Assembly (NCBI RefSeq): GCF_910592395.1
Contig: NC_088313.1
Location: forward strand, 8,868,501-8,932,500
Reading direction: 5' to 3'
DNA: 64,000 bases
Origin: Lineus longissimus
Lineage: Eukaryota > Nemertea > Pilidiophora > Heteronemertea > Lineidae
This document shows, piece by piece, positions 44,702 through 55,757 of this stretch. Below the pieces are notes generated by a model. It did no database searches and had not been told where the DNA came from. It saw nothing but the letters and a program-made list of their open reading frames with translations. Position numbers and translations under genes: made by a program. Every line of letters starts with the position of its first letter. Within the stretch, counting starts at the first letter, position 1.

Positions 44702-47009
44702 TGGGTAGTGTTGTTGCAACAGTATCATAAGGACTGCTGGTCAAGCACTCTTGAGCTGGGAGAGAGAAATGATAAGAGGGTGGAGACAGATTTTCTGAAA
44801 TGTTGGTCTTTGAGTCATGACTGGGCAGAATTAGCCCAGTGAAAGTTGTCAGCTACACATCAAGAATTCTTGATTAAGAATGAAAGGGTACGACTTTATT
44901 GGATGTACATTCATCAGGCTTGACCTGAGATTTCCCACGCCATTGATTGCAAATGCATTGTTCGCATTCTGCAATACATCTCTCTTTTTCTAAAAAAAAT
45001 ACATGGTGAATTTCCTAAAACTGTTACATGCTGTGTTTTTGTCTCCCTTGACTAACATAACCTGCAATATGAAGGACATCCAGATTTGATGTTCTAGTAT
45101 ATCTAGCGGATGGTTCATCAGGTAAAATGCGGGGCTTGGTTAAAAAATGATTTTATAGCGATATCTTGGGATAAATTTGAACTTTGGCTTTCAGTAAACA
45201 ATTGTAAATGCCAAGATAGATTTTTAATGTCAGTATACTTAGTAGCGCTAATGTCAGTTTTGAACAACCAAGCCTGCTACTGGAAAGTGGGACTCTCTCC
45301 TGATACTATCCTGCACTTGGGCCTGACATGTAGTACCGTAAATGAGGTGTTACTAGTATTGGTCCCTCCCTAGTAGTGGTTAGTAGTGGTTTGGCTATTG
45401 TCTGCAAAATAGCCTTTTTTCTATGTATCATTATATTAGCTTGTAAATAAATCACCCATTTGTAAAAAAAAAGTGTCCCTGCTTCTTAGGTGGCAGCACT
45501 GTCCTCTGCAGACAGGTACAAGTGTAGCATGTGGAAAGTTGTGATCTCTCCTAAGGGACTGGACAGTACCGTAACTCAGTTAATGAAAAACTTCTCCATT
45601 CCAGTACATGTATATGTACAATTTAGCCAATGCTAGAGCAACTCCAGGAGAACATTTCACCGCCAACCAAGGAGCTAAAAACTTCCAATAGCAGTACTCT
45701 GACGGTGCAGCCAACTGCAGGGTTGTCCTCATCAAACAGTAATTATACAGTAGGAACTGCACCATTGGTCAATTGGCTCCTTAGCAATGGAAGGTGTTAC
45801 TAGTATGTGAAATGAGCACTTCTGCAAGGTTCTTAGGAACAGGATGATCCCTGCATGGGTTGATAAAGATGTATTAGTAGGTCATACCACATGCCCTTCA
45901 GGTGCCTTAGCCATGGGGGGGGGGGGGGGTCCAACCCTTACAACATGCTCTGGCAGCATGACACAGGCTAATGAATGGGTCAACATTAGCATCCTCACCA
46001 ACAGGGGGGTTTCTTAAGGTTTTCGGACTGTAAGAAGGCCTACATGTAGCTTATTCAATTACGTTGCCATCAGGTAGGCCAAGACCGAAATGTTATTTGA
46101 AATTCAAATCAGCATTTCAGGACCTATGGGGCCCAATTCCCCAAAGGGCTTTCATCAAGGGCAAATTTGTAGTGATGAGCTTGTTCTTTTTTTGGGGGAA
46201 AAATGCAAGTGGAGTTATTTACCGGTAGGCCTACTTAAATAAGTTAAAATAGGTTAGTAGGCCTAGGCATGGGGGGGGGGGGTGATCATGGTGGTTGACA
46301 GTAACTACTAATCCTCATGGCCAGCACCAAGCATAAATTATGTGTTCATTATGCATTTATTTTATAATTCATCAAGTGTACACAAGGTGGCAGCACTAGC
46401 CAATGAGTGTCATTTTGGTGGAAAATAGCACTTTTTCCTTGGTTTATCCTGGGAAAACAGTAAAAGCGGCCGGAAATTATATTTCTGATTTTGAAAGTAG
46501 GTATCATTACCTTTATCATGTGCAAGCCACAGCATTCAAAGACCTGCAGTGTTGGAGATATGAGCGTCGATAGAGAGCTCTTCCTAAGCACTGCCCCTAG
46601 GTATGCATAATTACTAGGCCTAGCACGACCAAAGTATGAAGTGTTACTCAATGACCTGTTGCAGAATGGAAGATCTCATCAAATACTTCCATCATACAAA
46701 GGGGGAAAATCCAGCTATTTTTTTTAGTCTCTGCAGGAGTGCCCAACATTGACCCAAAAATACACAAAAAATAGGGGGAAAAAAGCTAAAACAAGCCCCC
46801 TAACTAGGCCTGCCCCTAACTCGGTTGCTAGTGATTTTTGAGAGTCATCAATTGCTGTGTAATGATGTCTTAGTGGAAGGATCTTGCATACCTAATCTCG
46901 TTAAAAACGGTTGACCCCCACCTTGCCACCCTCTGCATGATGGTATCATGGACTGACACTTAAAATGTACATGGTGCAGAAATAGAACTTGTGTTTCATT
47001 GCTGTTTCA
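44702..47009. other. Non-coding spacer with poly-G tracts
   Basis: No coding recognised. Contains G runs at about 45,914-45,928 and 46,271-46,282 and several TAGGCCTA palindromes (46,226-46,268, 46,615). Confidence 0.5.
46910..46965 (-). repeat. Right arm of the 65-bp inverted repeat
   Basis: Reverse complement of 42,731-42,796 ('gttgacccccaccttgccac' ... 'catggactgacacttaaaa'). Confidence 0.8.
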
Positions 47010-48419
47010 GGAAATGAGCTCCCAGCCGAATTCACCAGTGCCAGTGGATGACCTTATGAAAGCGTTTTTGATGGAAATATTCCCCACCTTCAGTGATCAT
47101 GATATCGAAAATCTGGCAATTAAGTTGCAAGAGCTAGGGTGCAGTGAAGTGAACGATGTTCAACTAGCCACTGAAGCAGACTTGAGCTTTCTGAAGCCAA
47201 TTCAGAGGCGAAAGCTACTGTAAAAGCTATCCACGAATATTTAAAATATTTACTGTTTTTATTCGGTGAACCCAGACATGCAGTTTTTGTTCAGAAAATT
47301 CTAATCTTTTAATTCCAGGTTTCTTGAGGAGTCGCCCGGCTGACCATCCCCTGAATATGGACCTGGATACATCATCGCTTGCGTCGACGTTTGTGCTTGG
47401 ATCGTCAGTTGATTGTGTTCCAGAGACGGATGAGGAGGATAGTGCGAGTTCAATGATGACTTCACCTTCGGCAACTTGTTCGAAGTCTCAGGTGGAGACA
47501 TCTTCTGTAAACTTTGTTGTCCCATGGCACAAATTTCCCAGTGATGTTATCAAAAAATGTAAGAAGGGATCACGAATCGACCCGGGGGAAAAACGGAGAG
47601 TTGTTAGTATTGTGGGTGATGAGATGGTGGCAAAGGGACCGGAATGCACCAAACGTGCCGTTATAAAACGGGTGGCCAGGCAGCTTGTTGATAAATACCC
47701 CAATTCATTTCAGGATAGAAAAATGGATGGGGTAAACTTGGTGATGGTTTTCAGGGAATCTTCACAAAACTGGAAAACTACATTTACAACGATGGACAGA
47801 AAAAGAGACGCCAGTCCAAGAGGTCAAATGAAGAAATTGGGGATGATGCAACTGTTGCCACTACTTCTACCAGCAAAGATAAGTATGGTTGCATAAGTGG
47901 TCAATGGAAACCAGCTTGCCTCGACGGAGAAACAATGGAATCGCAAATTCAGAAAAAGGAGATGTTAAAAGGGTTAGGGTCTGACGACAACAAGGAAAGG
48001 ATTATCGATATCATGAAGTCAACATACTTTCTTCAAAGGAATGACATTTGTGATGGTATGCCGATCAATGAATTCATTAAGCAGTGGCCATTCTTTTTCG
48101 ATTTCGCATGCATTTCCGACCACTTTGAACAACTTACGGGGATAAAAATCGATTTTGCTCAGGAAGAATCACTGGTGGCAAGGAACAAGGCAAACCGGAT
48201 TTGGGAGTACATTTGTTCTGGCAAAAAGAAACCGAAAGAACTGAAAAAGTGGGTGTCTCGTGTGAAAGAGGAAGTGGGGTTGACTAAAACAACGAAGTCG
48301 CAACAAACTGCAGTCTCCCTACTCCTCATCAACTACTTCGAAGAAGATGAGGGGACCCTATTTCGCTTTTATGGGGTAAGTGTTGGGGGAAACAAGGCTA
48401 GGGCTTACATGAATGAATG

Positions 48420-48850
48420 AATGAATGAATTGAAAAACTTATATTGGGCGCCTTTCCGTGGTCCACCACGCTCAAGGAGCCACCCCCCCTAAATAGTCCT
48501 CAAACAAGGTGGTTTTGAGTTGCCTCTTAAATGATGTTTCTGGTAGAGCCCTGACGGAAACAGGAAGTTTGTTCCACAGGTATGGGCCACAGCATGAGAA
48601 GCTGCGGTCACCATACCTGGACTTACTTCTTTTGATTTTAAGCGCCTTGAACGTGGTGGACCTCGTACAGCCGCTTGTCGCCACCAGCAAATCTGACAGG
48701 TACATCGGACCCCCACTGCTCACTACTGTCTTGTGTACAAGAGTCAGAATTTTGTAAACGACCCTTGCCTTGACAGGAAGCCAATGGAGCTCGCGGAGCA
48801 GTGGGGTGATGCTGTCAAATTTCCTGCGGCAACAAACAAGCCTAGCAGCG
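48420..48850 (-). pseudogene. 3' fragment of a LINE reverse transcriptase with (ATTC)n tail
   Basis: Minus strand frame: 'AARLVCCRRKFDSITPLLRE', 'LHWLPVKARVVYKILTLVHK', 'YGDRSFSCCGPYLWNKLPVS', 'SFKRQLKTTLFEDYLGGV' and stop at 48,472. This is the C-terminal end common to CR1/L2-type RTs. The 3' end has an ATTC tandem tail (as gaatgaatgaatgaatgaat at 48,412-48,431 on the plus strand), the mark of a 5'-truncated insertion, here within the SAMD3-like gene's intron. Confidence 0.88.
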
Positions 48851-49342
48851 GAATTTTCATTAGATTTACATTTACATTTACATTACATTAGAGATTTGAT
48901 TCACTATTTTAGTATGTAGTAAAATATTTCGAAACGGCTCATAAAAATATCATTCATAAGAAGTGTGTCACTAATACGCTGAATGTAGATGAGGCGTTGG
49001 AAGTGTTAAAAATTATCTGATTATAGAAATCTGTGAAGTAAATCCTTGGTTCTCCACTTAGGAATTCAGCGGTATAACCCCCGCTTCCGGTTGCCAGAGG
49101 TGCGACGAAACGACGGACACCCTCCTGAAAAGAGCGCTACGTCACTTTGCTGATGTGTTGGAATTACGTCATGTCGTCTCATGACGACACAATTCTGGCA
49201 CATTTTTTACGACAATTCAGCAAACCGGAAACGGGAATGATTCCTCTGACAGGTAGCAGAGAACCAAGGATTGTACATTCAATCTACATTTTAAATCCAA
49301 ACTTAATCTTTTCCATTGCAGGTTACTGGTAACAAAGAGAAA

Positions 49343-50390
49343 ATGAAATGGCCAGGGCCATTGTGCTCACCTCATGTGGAGGAAAGATGGATAAAGAGCA
49401 TGGTATTGTGTCATGTAGTGCTAGGTTTGATGTAGGTCCAAGCAATTACAATTTCCCCAAAATGGCCAATTTACAGTACATTCGACCTCTGTGACCTTGA
49501 AAAGCAGGTCAAATCAAAGAAGACCCGGGTGACACATTGAATGGTTGTTAGAATTAGATGTATCTATGATATAAAATTGGTGCCAATCGGGCAAGTCATT
49601 ACTAGGAATAATGGCATTTTGAAGAATTTAGGATTTGGCCCCCTCCCTGGAGGCCAAACGGCAAATCAGATCGCACCAAACTTCAGTACCTGAGATCACC
49701 TGACCAAGGGGTACATGTGTACTTAATTTGTGATCAATAGTCATTGCAGTTAAGAACGTGCCATAGTTACAGCCTGACGGCCAATTTACGACATTTGACC
49801 TCTGTGACCTTGACAAGAAGGTCAAATTAAAAACCTGTGTGACATTTACTGTATGGTGGTTAGATGTACCCATGATATCAAATTGGTGGCAATCGGGCAA
49901 GAAGTTAAGGAATAATCACATTTTTAAGGTTTTTGGATTTTGCCCCCTGGTGGTCAAGTGGTGAATCATATTGGACCAAACTTCGGTCCCTGAGATCACC
50001 TGACTAAGGGGTAAATGTGTACCAAATTTGGTATCAATAGTCATTGCAGTTTAGAAACGTGCCATCGTTACATCCTAATGGCCAATTTACACCATTTGAC
50101 CTCTGTGACCTTGAAAAGGAGGTCAAATCAAAAACCCGGAGGATATATGATGCACCTTTGCTAGAAGTACCTACCATATTTTTTTCAAAATTTCCCGACT
50201 ACTATTAAGGGAGATATTGCATATTTTCACTTTTAACGTTTGGCCCCCTGGTGGCCAAACCATGAAACAAATCGGACCGAAACTTGGTCTCCAAGGTGTC
50301 ATTACATAAGGGTACATGTGCACCAAGTTTCAACTCAATAGCTCTAACAGTTACGAAACGTGCCCTGCTAACGGACGACGGACGACGACG

Positions 50391-50425
<35 letters not shown>

Positions 50426-50478
50426 ACGACGGACGCCACGGTATGGGATAAGCTCACCTCTGCTAAGAGGTGAGCTAA
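49343..50478 (+). mobile_element. R repeat copy 1 (1136 bp) with palindromic ends
   Basis: Left end ATGAAATGGCCAGGGCCATT with a 6-bp stem (ATGGCC/GGCCAT), then GTGCTCACC. Right end is an 11-bp perfect stem-loop (AGCTCACCTCT-GCTA-AGAGGTGAGCT, 50,451-50,476) followed by AA. A (GAC)n tract (about 50,372-50,435) precedes the right hairpin. Non-coding; nearly identical to 58,710-59,845. Ends CTAA, as Helitrons do (CTRR), but the hairpin reaches the end instead of lying about 10 bp inside. Confidence 0.85.
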
Positions 50479-51360
50479 TTAAAGCTGATACATCGAAGCC
50501 CAAAACACCATTCATAGCAATCATTGGTGAGTATCGTTCTCTAGTCACTCACAACCAAGAATCTTGATGTGGAGATTAGAGAATACGAGTGAAGGCCTAC
50601 GAAGAATCCAGAGTTGATTGCTTCAAAATACTTCTCATAGTATAGTGCACAGGTTTAACCTGCTGTTTTCTTCATTTTGAGGGACCAACACCAAGGCTCT
50701 TGTCAAAAGATTTGATAAAAACAAAAGATAATGTATGCAGAGCAGAATTGTTTGTTTTGAGCTGTTGAGTTGCTTGGCCTTGGTGTCAATTTTTGGTTTA
50801 ACTGGTAATTCTTAAATCATTCTGTTACAGGTAACGAAGAAGACATATTTCAAGGGGTAAACCTCTATTACTTGGTTGTTGAGTGTGAAGTCGTTACAGA
50901 CCGACTACGAGATTTTTCAGAGGCAGTGCTTGTCCTGTTCGCTTCTTTCTATGCTCTCAACACTCAATATCTGAAGGATGCAGAAATAACATTGGAATTC
51001 ATTCAAAGATGTGTATATAGGAGGGAATATGGTGTAAATACAGGCCAACTTCACCCAAACGTAGTCCTTGAAGCAGCATACATGTATTTCATCAAGTTAT
51101 CCCAAATTACATCGCCATGATGTAGTTTTCAAATCCATCTGTCGTGTCTGCTTGTAGAGCAAATCAAACCATCAGTTGGTAACAGTTCGGCCAATCAGAA
51201 ATAACTTCATGTTAGAGTCTGTTCAACAGAGATGAATTATTTGCCCAGTCGCTTGTGAGATAAAATTTTCTAACCATGACCATCTTTCATTCGCAGGGAA
51301 ATTGTAGGAATTAATCCTGATACTGGTGCAAAAAAGAAGAAGAAAACTGCAAGCCATGTT

Positions 51361-51970
51361 GTGCATCCTGAGATCGTATCACTTCTAAACGGGATTAGAG
51401 ACTTCGAATCCGACTGGGAATCTTCCCGTGTCTAGTTGTACAGTTGTACATGTACTTTGTTCATTGAAGATGCTTTACATTGTTCATTGAATAACGTGTT
51501 AAGAATGAAGGCTACCGGTACACATTTTAAAGTTCATTTCTTGCATTGACATAGTCCTTGATACAGTATTTTGTACATGACCAGTTTGGGTGCGGTTTAT
51601 TACTTTAAGTAGGTATAATTGTACATGTACTTGTAATATAACTTGCTGTCATTACATTGTTCATTGAAGATGCTTAAAATGTGCATCCTGAGATAATATC
51701 ATTATATCGCTTCTTAACAGGGTTAGAGACTTTGAATCAGATTGGGAATCGCCCTGTGTCTAGTCTCATAGTGAAGAACTGTTAACATTGTTCATTGAAT
51801 AACGTGTTAAAAATGAAGGCTACCGGTACACATTCTAAAGTTCATGTCTTGCATTGACATAGTCAGTCCTTGATACAATATTTTGTAAATGACCAGTTTG
51901 GGTGCGGTTTATTACTTGAAGTTGGTATAATTGTACATGTACTTGTTATATAACTTGCTGTCTTTACCAC
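51361..51970 (+). repeat. Tandem duplication (about 320 bp) of the last exon's end and 3' UTR of the SAMD3-like gene
   Basis: 51,361-51,680 and 51,681-51,970 both read 'gtgcatcctgagat', 'gagactt(c/t)gaatc', 'gggaatc..ccgtgtctag', 'gaaggctaccggtacacatt', 'gaccagtttgggtgcggttt'. The second copy repeats the final ~20 codons with the stop, but lacks the exon's 5' half. Confidence 0.92.
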
Positions 51971-51990
51971 GTTTTCATGACTTGCTAGGA

Positions 51991-52260
51991 CACCCTGGCT
52001 ACTGAATACTCCATCGAGCCGTGGAAAATTATGAGGCCTCCCAATTCTCCGCGAACCTGTCCACGAGCCACGTCAGATTTGACCTCTATCTACGCTTATT
52101 TCGTCTTAGAATATGGCTCCCTCCAGAAAAAATCTCGGAGATTCTGCCATTTTAAACGCGGGTATGGGTAAAATCTTTTGCGGTTTGTGGACGGGTCTGT
52201 AGAGAATAGGGAGGTCTCATTATTTTCCGCGGCTCGATGGAGTATTCATAAGCCAGGGTG
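51991..52260. mobile_element. MITE, 270 bp, with 5-bp target duplication TAGGA
   Basis: Terminal inverted repeats of about 75-80 bp start CACCCTGGCT and match at roughly 85%: 'gaatactccatcgagccg(t/c)ggaaaat' and 'cctccc(a/t)attctc' on both sides. TAGGA at 51,986-51,990 and 52,261-52,265 is the target duplication. A 5-bp duplication and a CAC start suggest a Transib/Chapaev-like or CACTA-like transposase in trans, but the family is open. Confidence 0.88.
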
Positions 52261-52430
52261 TAGGAGCATGAAGCAGCATTGAATTGCAGTACGACTTAAT
52301 CATAATGCATTAGGCCAGTAATAAAGAGGATTAGGTCTGTTACTGAGCCGCTCAAACTTCATACCAGTTTGGCTGATTTTGACTATGTCATTTGCCAGTC
52401 GCTAGCATCAAAGTGGAGCTTCTGTGGCAA

Positions 52431-53130
52431 TTCAAATGCTGCTACAATCTTCCGAAGTGACTGTGTCCTGAAGTGTGCCTATCAAGCTTGGGGAAAGCTG
52501 TAATCTAGTTTTGTTGAAACCAATCAGTGACAAATAAGTGGTTACAAAATGTATCTGAATTCAACATGTCAAGGCACAGCTATACTGCATGTATGTCTTG
52601 AGTCATCAAGTGATTGTGAGGACACTAAGTGCTGTCAAAACGATATGTTGCAATCTATTTGGGCCTTTGCATAATCTGTCGGAAGTACTCATCAATCTGC
52701 CCGATTTGAAAAAATAGTTTGTATTTTTTATTGCTACTACAGTGTATACCAGATGATTTACAAACCTTGTTTTGGTAGTTCAAATGAAGCTACATTCAAA
52801 GTGACTGTGTTCTGAAGTGTGCCTATCAAGCTTGGGGAAAGCTGTAATCTAGTTTTGTTTAAAGCAATCAGTGACACACAAGTGGCTACAAAATGTATCT
52901 CAAGTCAATGTATTTTGGACTCTTGCATAATCTGTCAGAAGTTATTAATTATCAATCTGCCAGATTTGAAAAAAAATAGTTTGTATTTTTGTAATGCTAC
53001 GGTGTGTACCAGATGATTTATTACAAACCTTAGTTTGGTAGTTCAAATGATGCTACATTCTTCTGAAGTGACTGAGTTCTAGAGTATGCACACCAAGCCT
53101 GGAAAAGCTGTAATCTTGTTTTGTTTTGCT
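52431..53130. repeat. Three diverged tandem copies (about 347, 263 and 90 bp)
   Basis: Each starts 'ttcaaatg(c/a/t)(t/a)gctaca' (52,431; 52,779; 53,042) and contains 'tgtgcctatcaagcttgggg' (tgcacaccaagcctgg in the third), 'aaagctgtaatct' and 'gttttgtt'. The first two also share 'accagatgattta'. Non-coding. Confidence 0.88.
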
Positions 53131-54159
53131 TTGCTGAGACAGATGTTTTCATTACAGTTTATAAGTGTAATGCAGAACCAAGATGTTTTTTATTACCTCA
53201 CCTCGGTGAGCTTAGGTTGTCACGTCTTGTCCGTCCTTCATCCGTCAAAAATGGTGGCACGTTTGCTCACTGTTGAGTCTAGAAAGTTAACGTGACTTGC
53301 CATAAATTGACACAATTTTACTTACATGATGTACATTTCCTTGGCTACAGGCAGCCGTCTTTGAAAAAGTGTATCTTGTCAATATTTCATGTACGCTGAT
53401 AGCCAATGCCATGAATAGAGAGATTCGGCTATCCCGTAACCGGGATCGAGTAGAGTGGCAACGCGTCATCATAAAATGACGTGACATCATCATTACATGC
53501 GTAAACTTTATTGATCCTGTTTTCGCGGTCCGAGATAAATCGCCTCTGAGACGTAAGTGTGAAACGAGATAAAGTTTCCTCTAATTTCACGTTGTTATCA
53601 CATTTCAGTATGAGAATCATACTGCCACATGTAATGTTCAGTATATATAGAAGCCGAAGATATAGCAGAGAGTGATTGATTTCTTGTTGATCGGCCTCTA
53701 TTTTAATGAGAATGACGGCTGTCACTTTTGACGTCTGCCTACTTCTATGCATGCATGTAATGTAGTGTTCTGTATAGCCTACACAACAACAGCGGAGTGA
53801 TGAAAGTGCAATGGCGATGCCGATGACATCGGCAGTGTCATATTTGAAAGCAGATATCTGTAGCCTGGGTCTGGTAAAATATTTGAACAGTTGTGGCCCC
53901 TGCATGTTGGCATGCCTCAGGCCAGCAGGGCCAGGGGCATTATGATTTAGGCTATAGCTAGTTTCAGCGATTCATTGTCATTGACCATGTTGACTGACAA
54001 ACAAAGGTTACTTTTAGTTTGATTAGGCCTAGCCTATTAGCTAGCTATTTTAGGCCTAAAAAGCCATGTTTTTCAATTTCCATTTGATTCATTTCAGGCT
54101 AGCCTATACTGATCATGTGAGGATTTCATTTAAACCTAATCTCAATTAAATTATGTAAT

Positions 54160-55216
54160 TTGTGCAAGAAAATGGAACCTCAAAAGTTGAAATTCATTAG
54201 GTTTACCCCGTCTGTGGACATTTTGTTCCTGCGTGAAATAGTAGCTGTTCCTCCATTTGAAGACTCCAACAGATGGGCGGCTATAGTTACAAACGTGAAC
54301 ACAGCCATTGGTCAGCTTCGGAAGGATGCCAAACCATTTTCAGAACGTTCTCTGAAAGACCGCTTGACTGGTCTGCTTGCTAATTTTGTCAGAGATGACA
54401 TGGACGCACTAAGGAAGTAAGTAAATTTCATCACTCTCTTTTTCATCACTTCTACATGGAATTAACATGCAAAAATTTACATTTGGAGATGCTAGTCTCA
54501 AGAGTAGGAAGTCCTTAGGATATTTTTGACAGACTGAATGATAAATTCAAACAGGGAATTTGGTGAGCAACAGCTCGTAATCAAACAAAGCATTGGAGGT
54601 GCCCCCATATAAAAATATAACCCTCATTAAAAGTGAAGTAAATTTGTTTGACATTTCGTCTATTTTGTTCAGATCTGGTACAGAGGAAGAATACAACGAG
54701 CGTGAACAGTTACTCCAAGAGATTCGCGAATGAAAGGAAGAAGCAGACACGGTTAAGAAGGACAAGAAGGTTGAAGACAAGCGCAAGAGGGAAAAAGAGG
54801 AAAATGAGGGGGAAGCAATCCGCCTCAAGCGATGGAGGGAATGAACAGTAGGTGATAGATAATTGTCATGGCCTTCAACATTCTTCTTATACTTATTGAT
54901 ATGTATTCTCATAGCTTGATGATGGATCACCCCCTCATCATTCATTACAAGTCATTGCAGTATTATCTAAATGCAAGGTGTTAGAATAACATAATATTCT
55001 TCAAACAACTATTTCAGTTTTTTTTCAGAGCCAGAAGTAACTCCAAGAAAGAATGCAAAATTCGATGTTGGGGAGTACCTAACGAAGAAACTTGAGTTGG
55101 AAACCCGCAGGTTTGAGGCCGAGAAAGAGAAGATAGCAGCAGAGGCTCAGGAGAAACGTGCTACGATTGAACTTTTGGGGAAATTAGCCAGTGACATAAA
55201 CAAAAAAGAACAGTAA
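54160..55216 (+). pseudogene. Harbinger Myb/SANT-like accessory protein, three exons, broken
   Basis: Exon 1 54,160-54,416 (M at 54,160 or 54,172): 'DILFLREIVAVPPFEDSNRW' and 'SERSLKDRLTGLLANF', a Myb/SANT-like helix set for DNA binding; donor GTAAGT. Exon 2 from 54,673: 'SGTEEEYNEREQLLQEIRE' with a TGA at 54,731 and a likely one-base loss near 54,830. Exon 3 55,029-55,216: 'GEYLTKKLELETRRFEAEK' to 'GKLASDINKKEQ', a coiled coil. The exon 1-2 phase agrees. In Harbinger elements this partner is needed for nuclear import and DNA binding of the transposase, so this copy likely could not move alone. Confidence 0.8.
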
Positions 55217-55757
55217 AGTCGAATGGTATAAGATTTAATGAAAATGGCAAGGAAGAAAATTTTGATTATTTAATGAACATTTGGTAAACAATAAAATTGC
55301 ATTCACGTTTTAATTGTCACTGTAAAACATGAGTGTGCGCAGGCTATGAACAGTCAGTCCCAATATTGAAATCAGCCCAGACTCACTGGATTTGTTGTGA
55401 ATTTTTGAATTGCTTATTAAATGTTATGCAGCTAAGCTTACTGTATACTATCTCTTTTCTGTTCCTTGAGGTCTGAAGGGTGGTCATGTATGGAACCCTG
55501 CCACTCTTATTCTGGTCGAAACAATGGTGCCAATACTTCAGCAATCCAGTTCTATCATGTGCAACAGAGAACAGTCCAATAGTTCTTATATTACTGGAAA
55601 AGACTGAATGAAGTCGAAGAGGAAAACATGAAACGGCGTTGAGATGGATATCTTACACCGTAGGGTGCTGCCATCTGGTTATAGGATGATGACCTAAACG
55701 TTTTGTCTTCACTAATCTTCTTTTGTCACTAAGACATGGATTGTCTTCAATAAAGCC

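Larger units (their letters stand above)
47011..51435 (+). pseudogene. SAMD3-like (SAM-domain) gene, five exons, probably broken
   Basis: Exon A 47,011-47,219 encodes a SAM-like domain ('LGCSEVNDVQLATEADLSFL', 'PIQRRKLL'). Exon B 47,319-48,375 has 'VVPWHKFPSDVIKKCKKGSR', 'VARQLVDKYPNSFQD', then after a one-base frame change near 47,743 'KDKYGCISGQWKPACLDGET' and 'INEFIKQWPFFFDFACISDH'; donor GTAAGT. A short exon C ends at 50,525 ('KADTSKPKTPFIAIIG', donor GTGAGT). Exon D is 50,831-51,010 ('FSEAVLVLFASFYALNTQYL', 'AEITLEFIQR'). Exon E is 51,297-51,435 ('EIVGINPDTGAKKKKKTASH', 'IVSLLNGIRDFESDW', stop). Phases C-D and D-E agree; the A-B junction gives a stop in the obvious phase. This is the layout of the multicopy 'sterile alpha motif domain-containing protein 3-like' genes of fish and marine invertebrates. 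The exon B-C intron was enlarged by a LINE piece and an R repeat. Biochemical role unknown. Confidence 0.7.

Noticed and set aside
50372-50435. Regular (GAC)n array, considered as a CRISPR-like or protein-repeat coding array
   Set aside because: A simple trinucleotide microsatellite inside a dispersed repeat, with no spacers and no gene around it.
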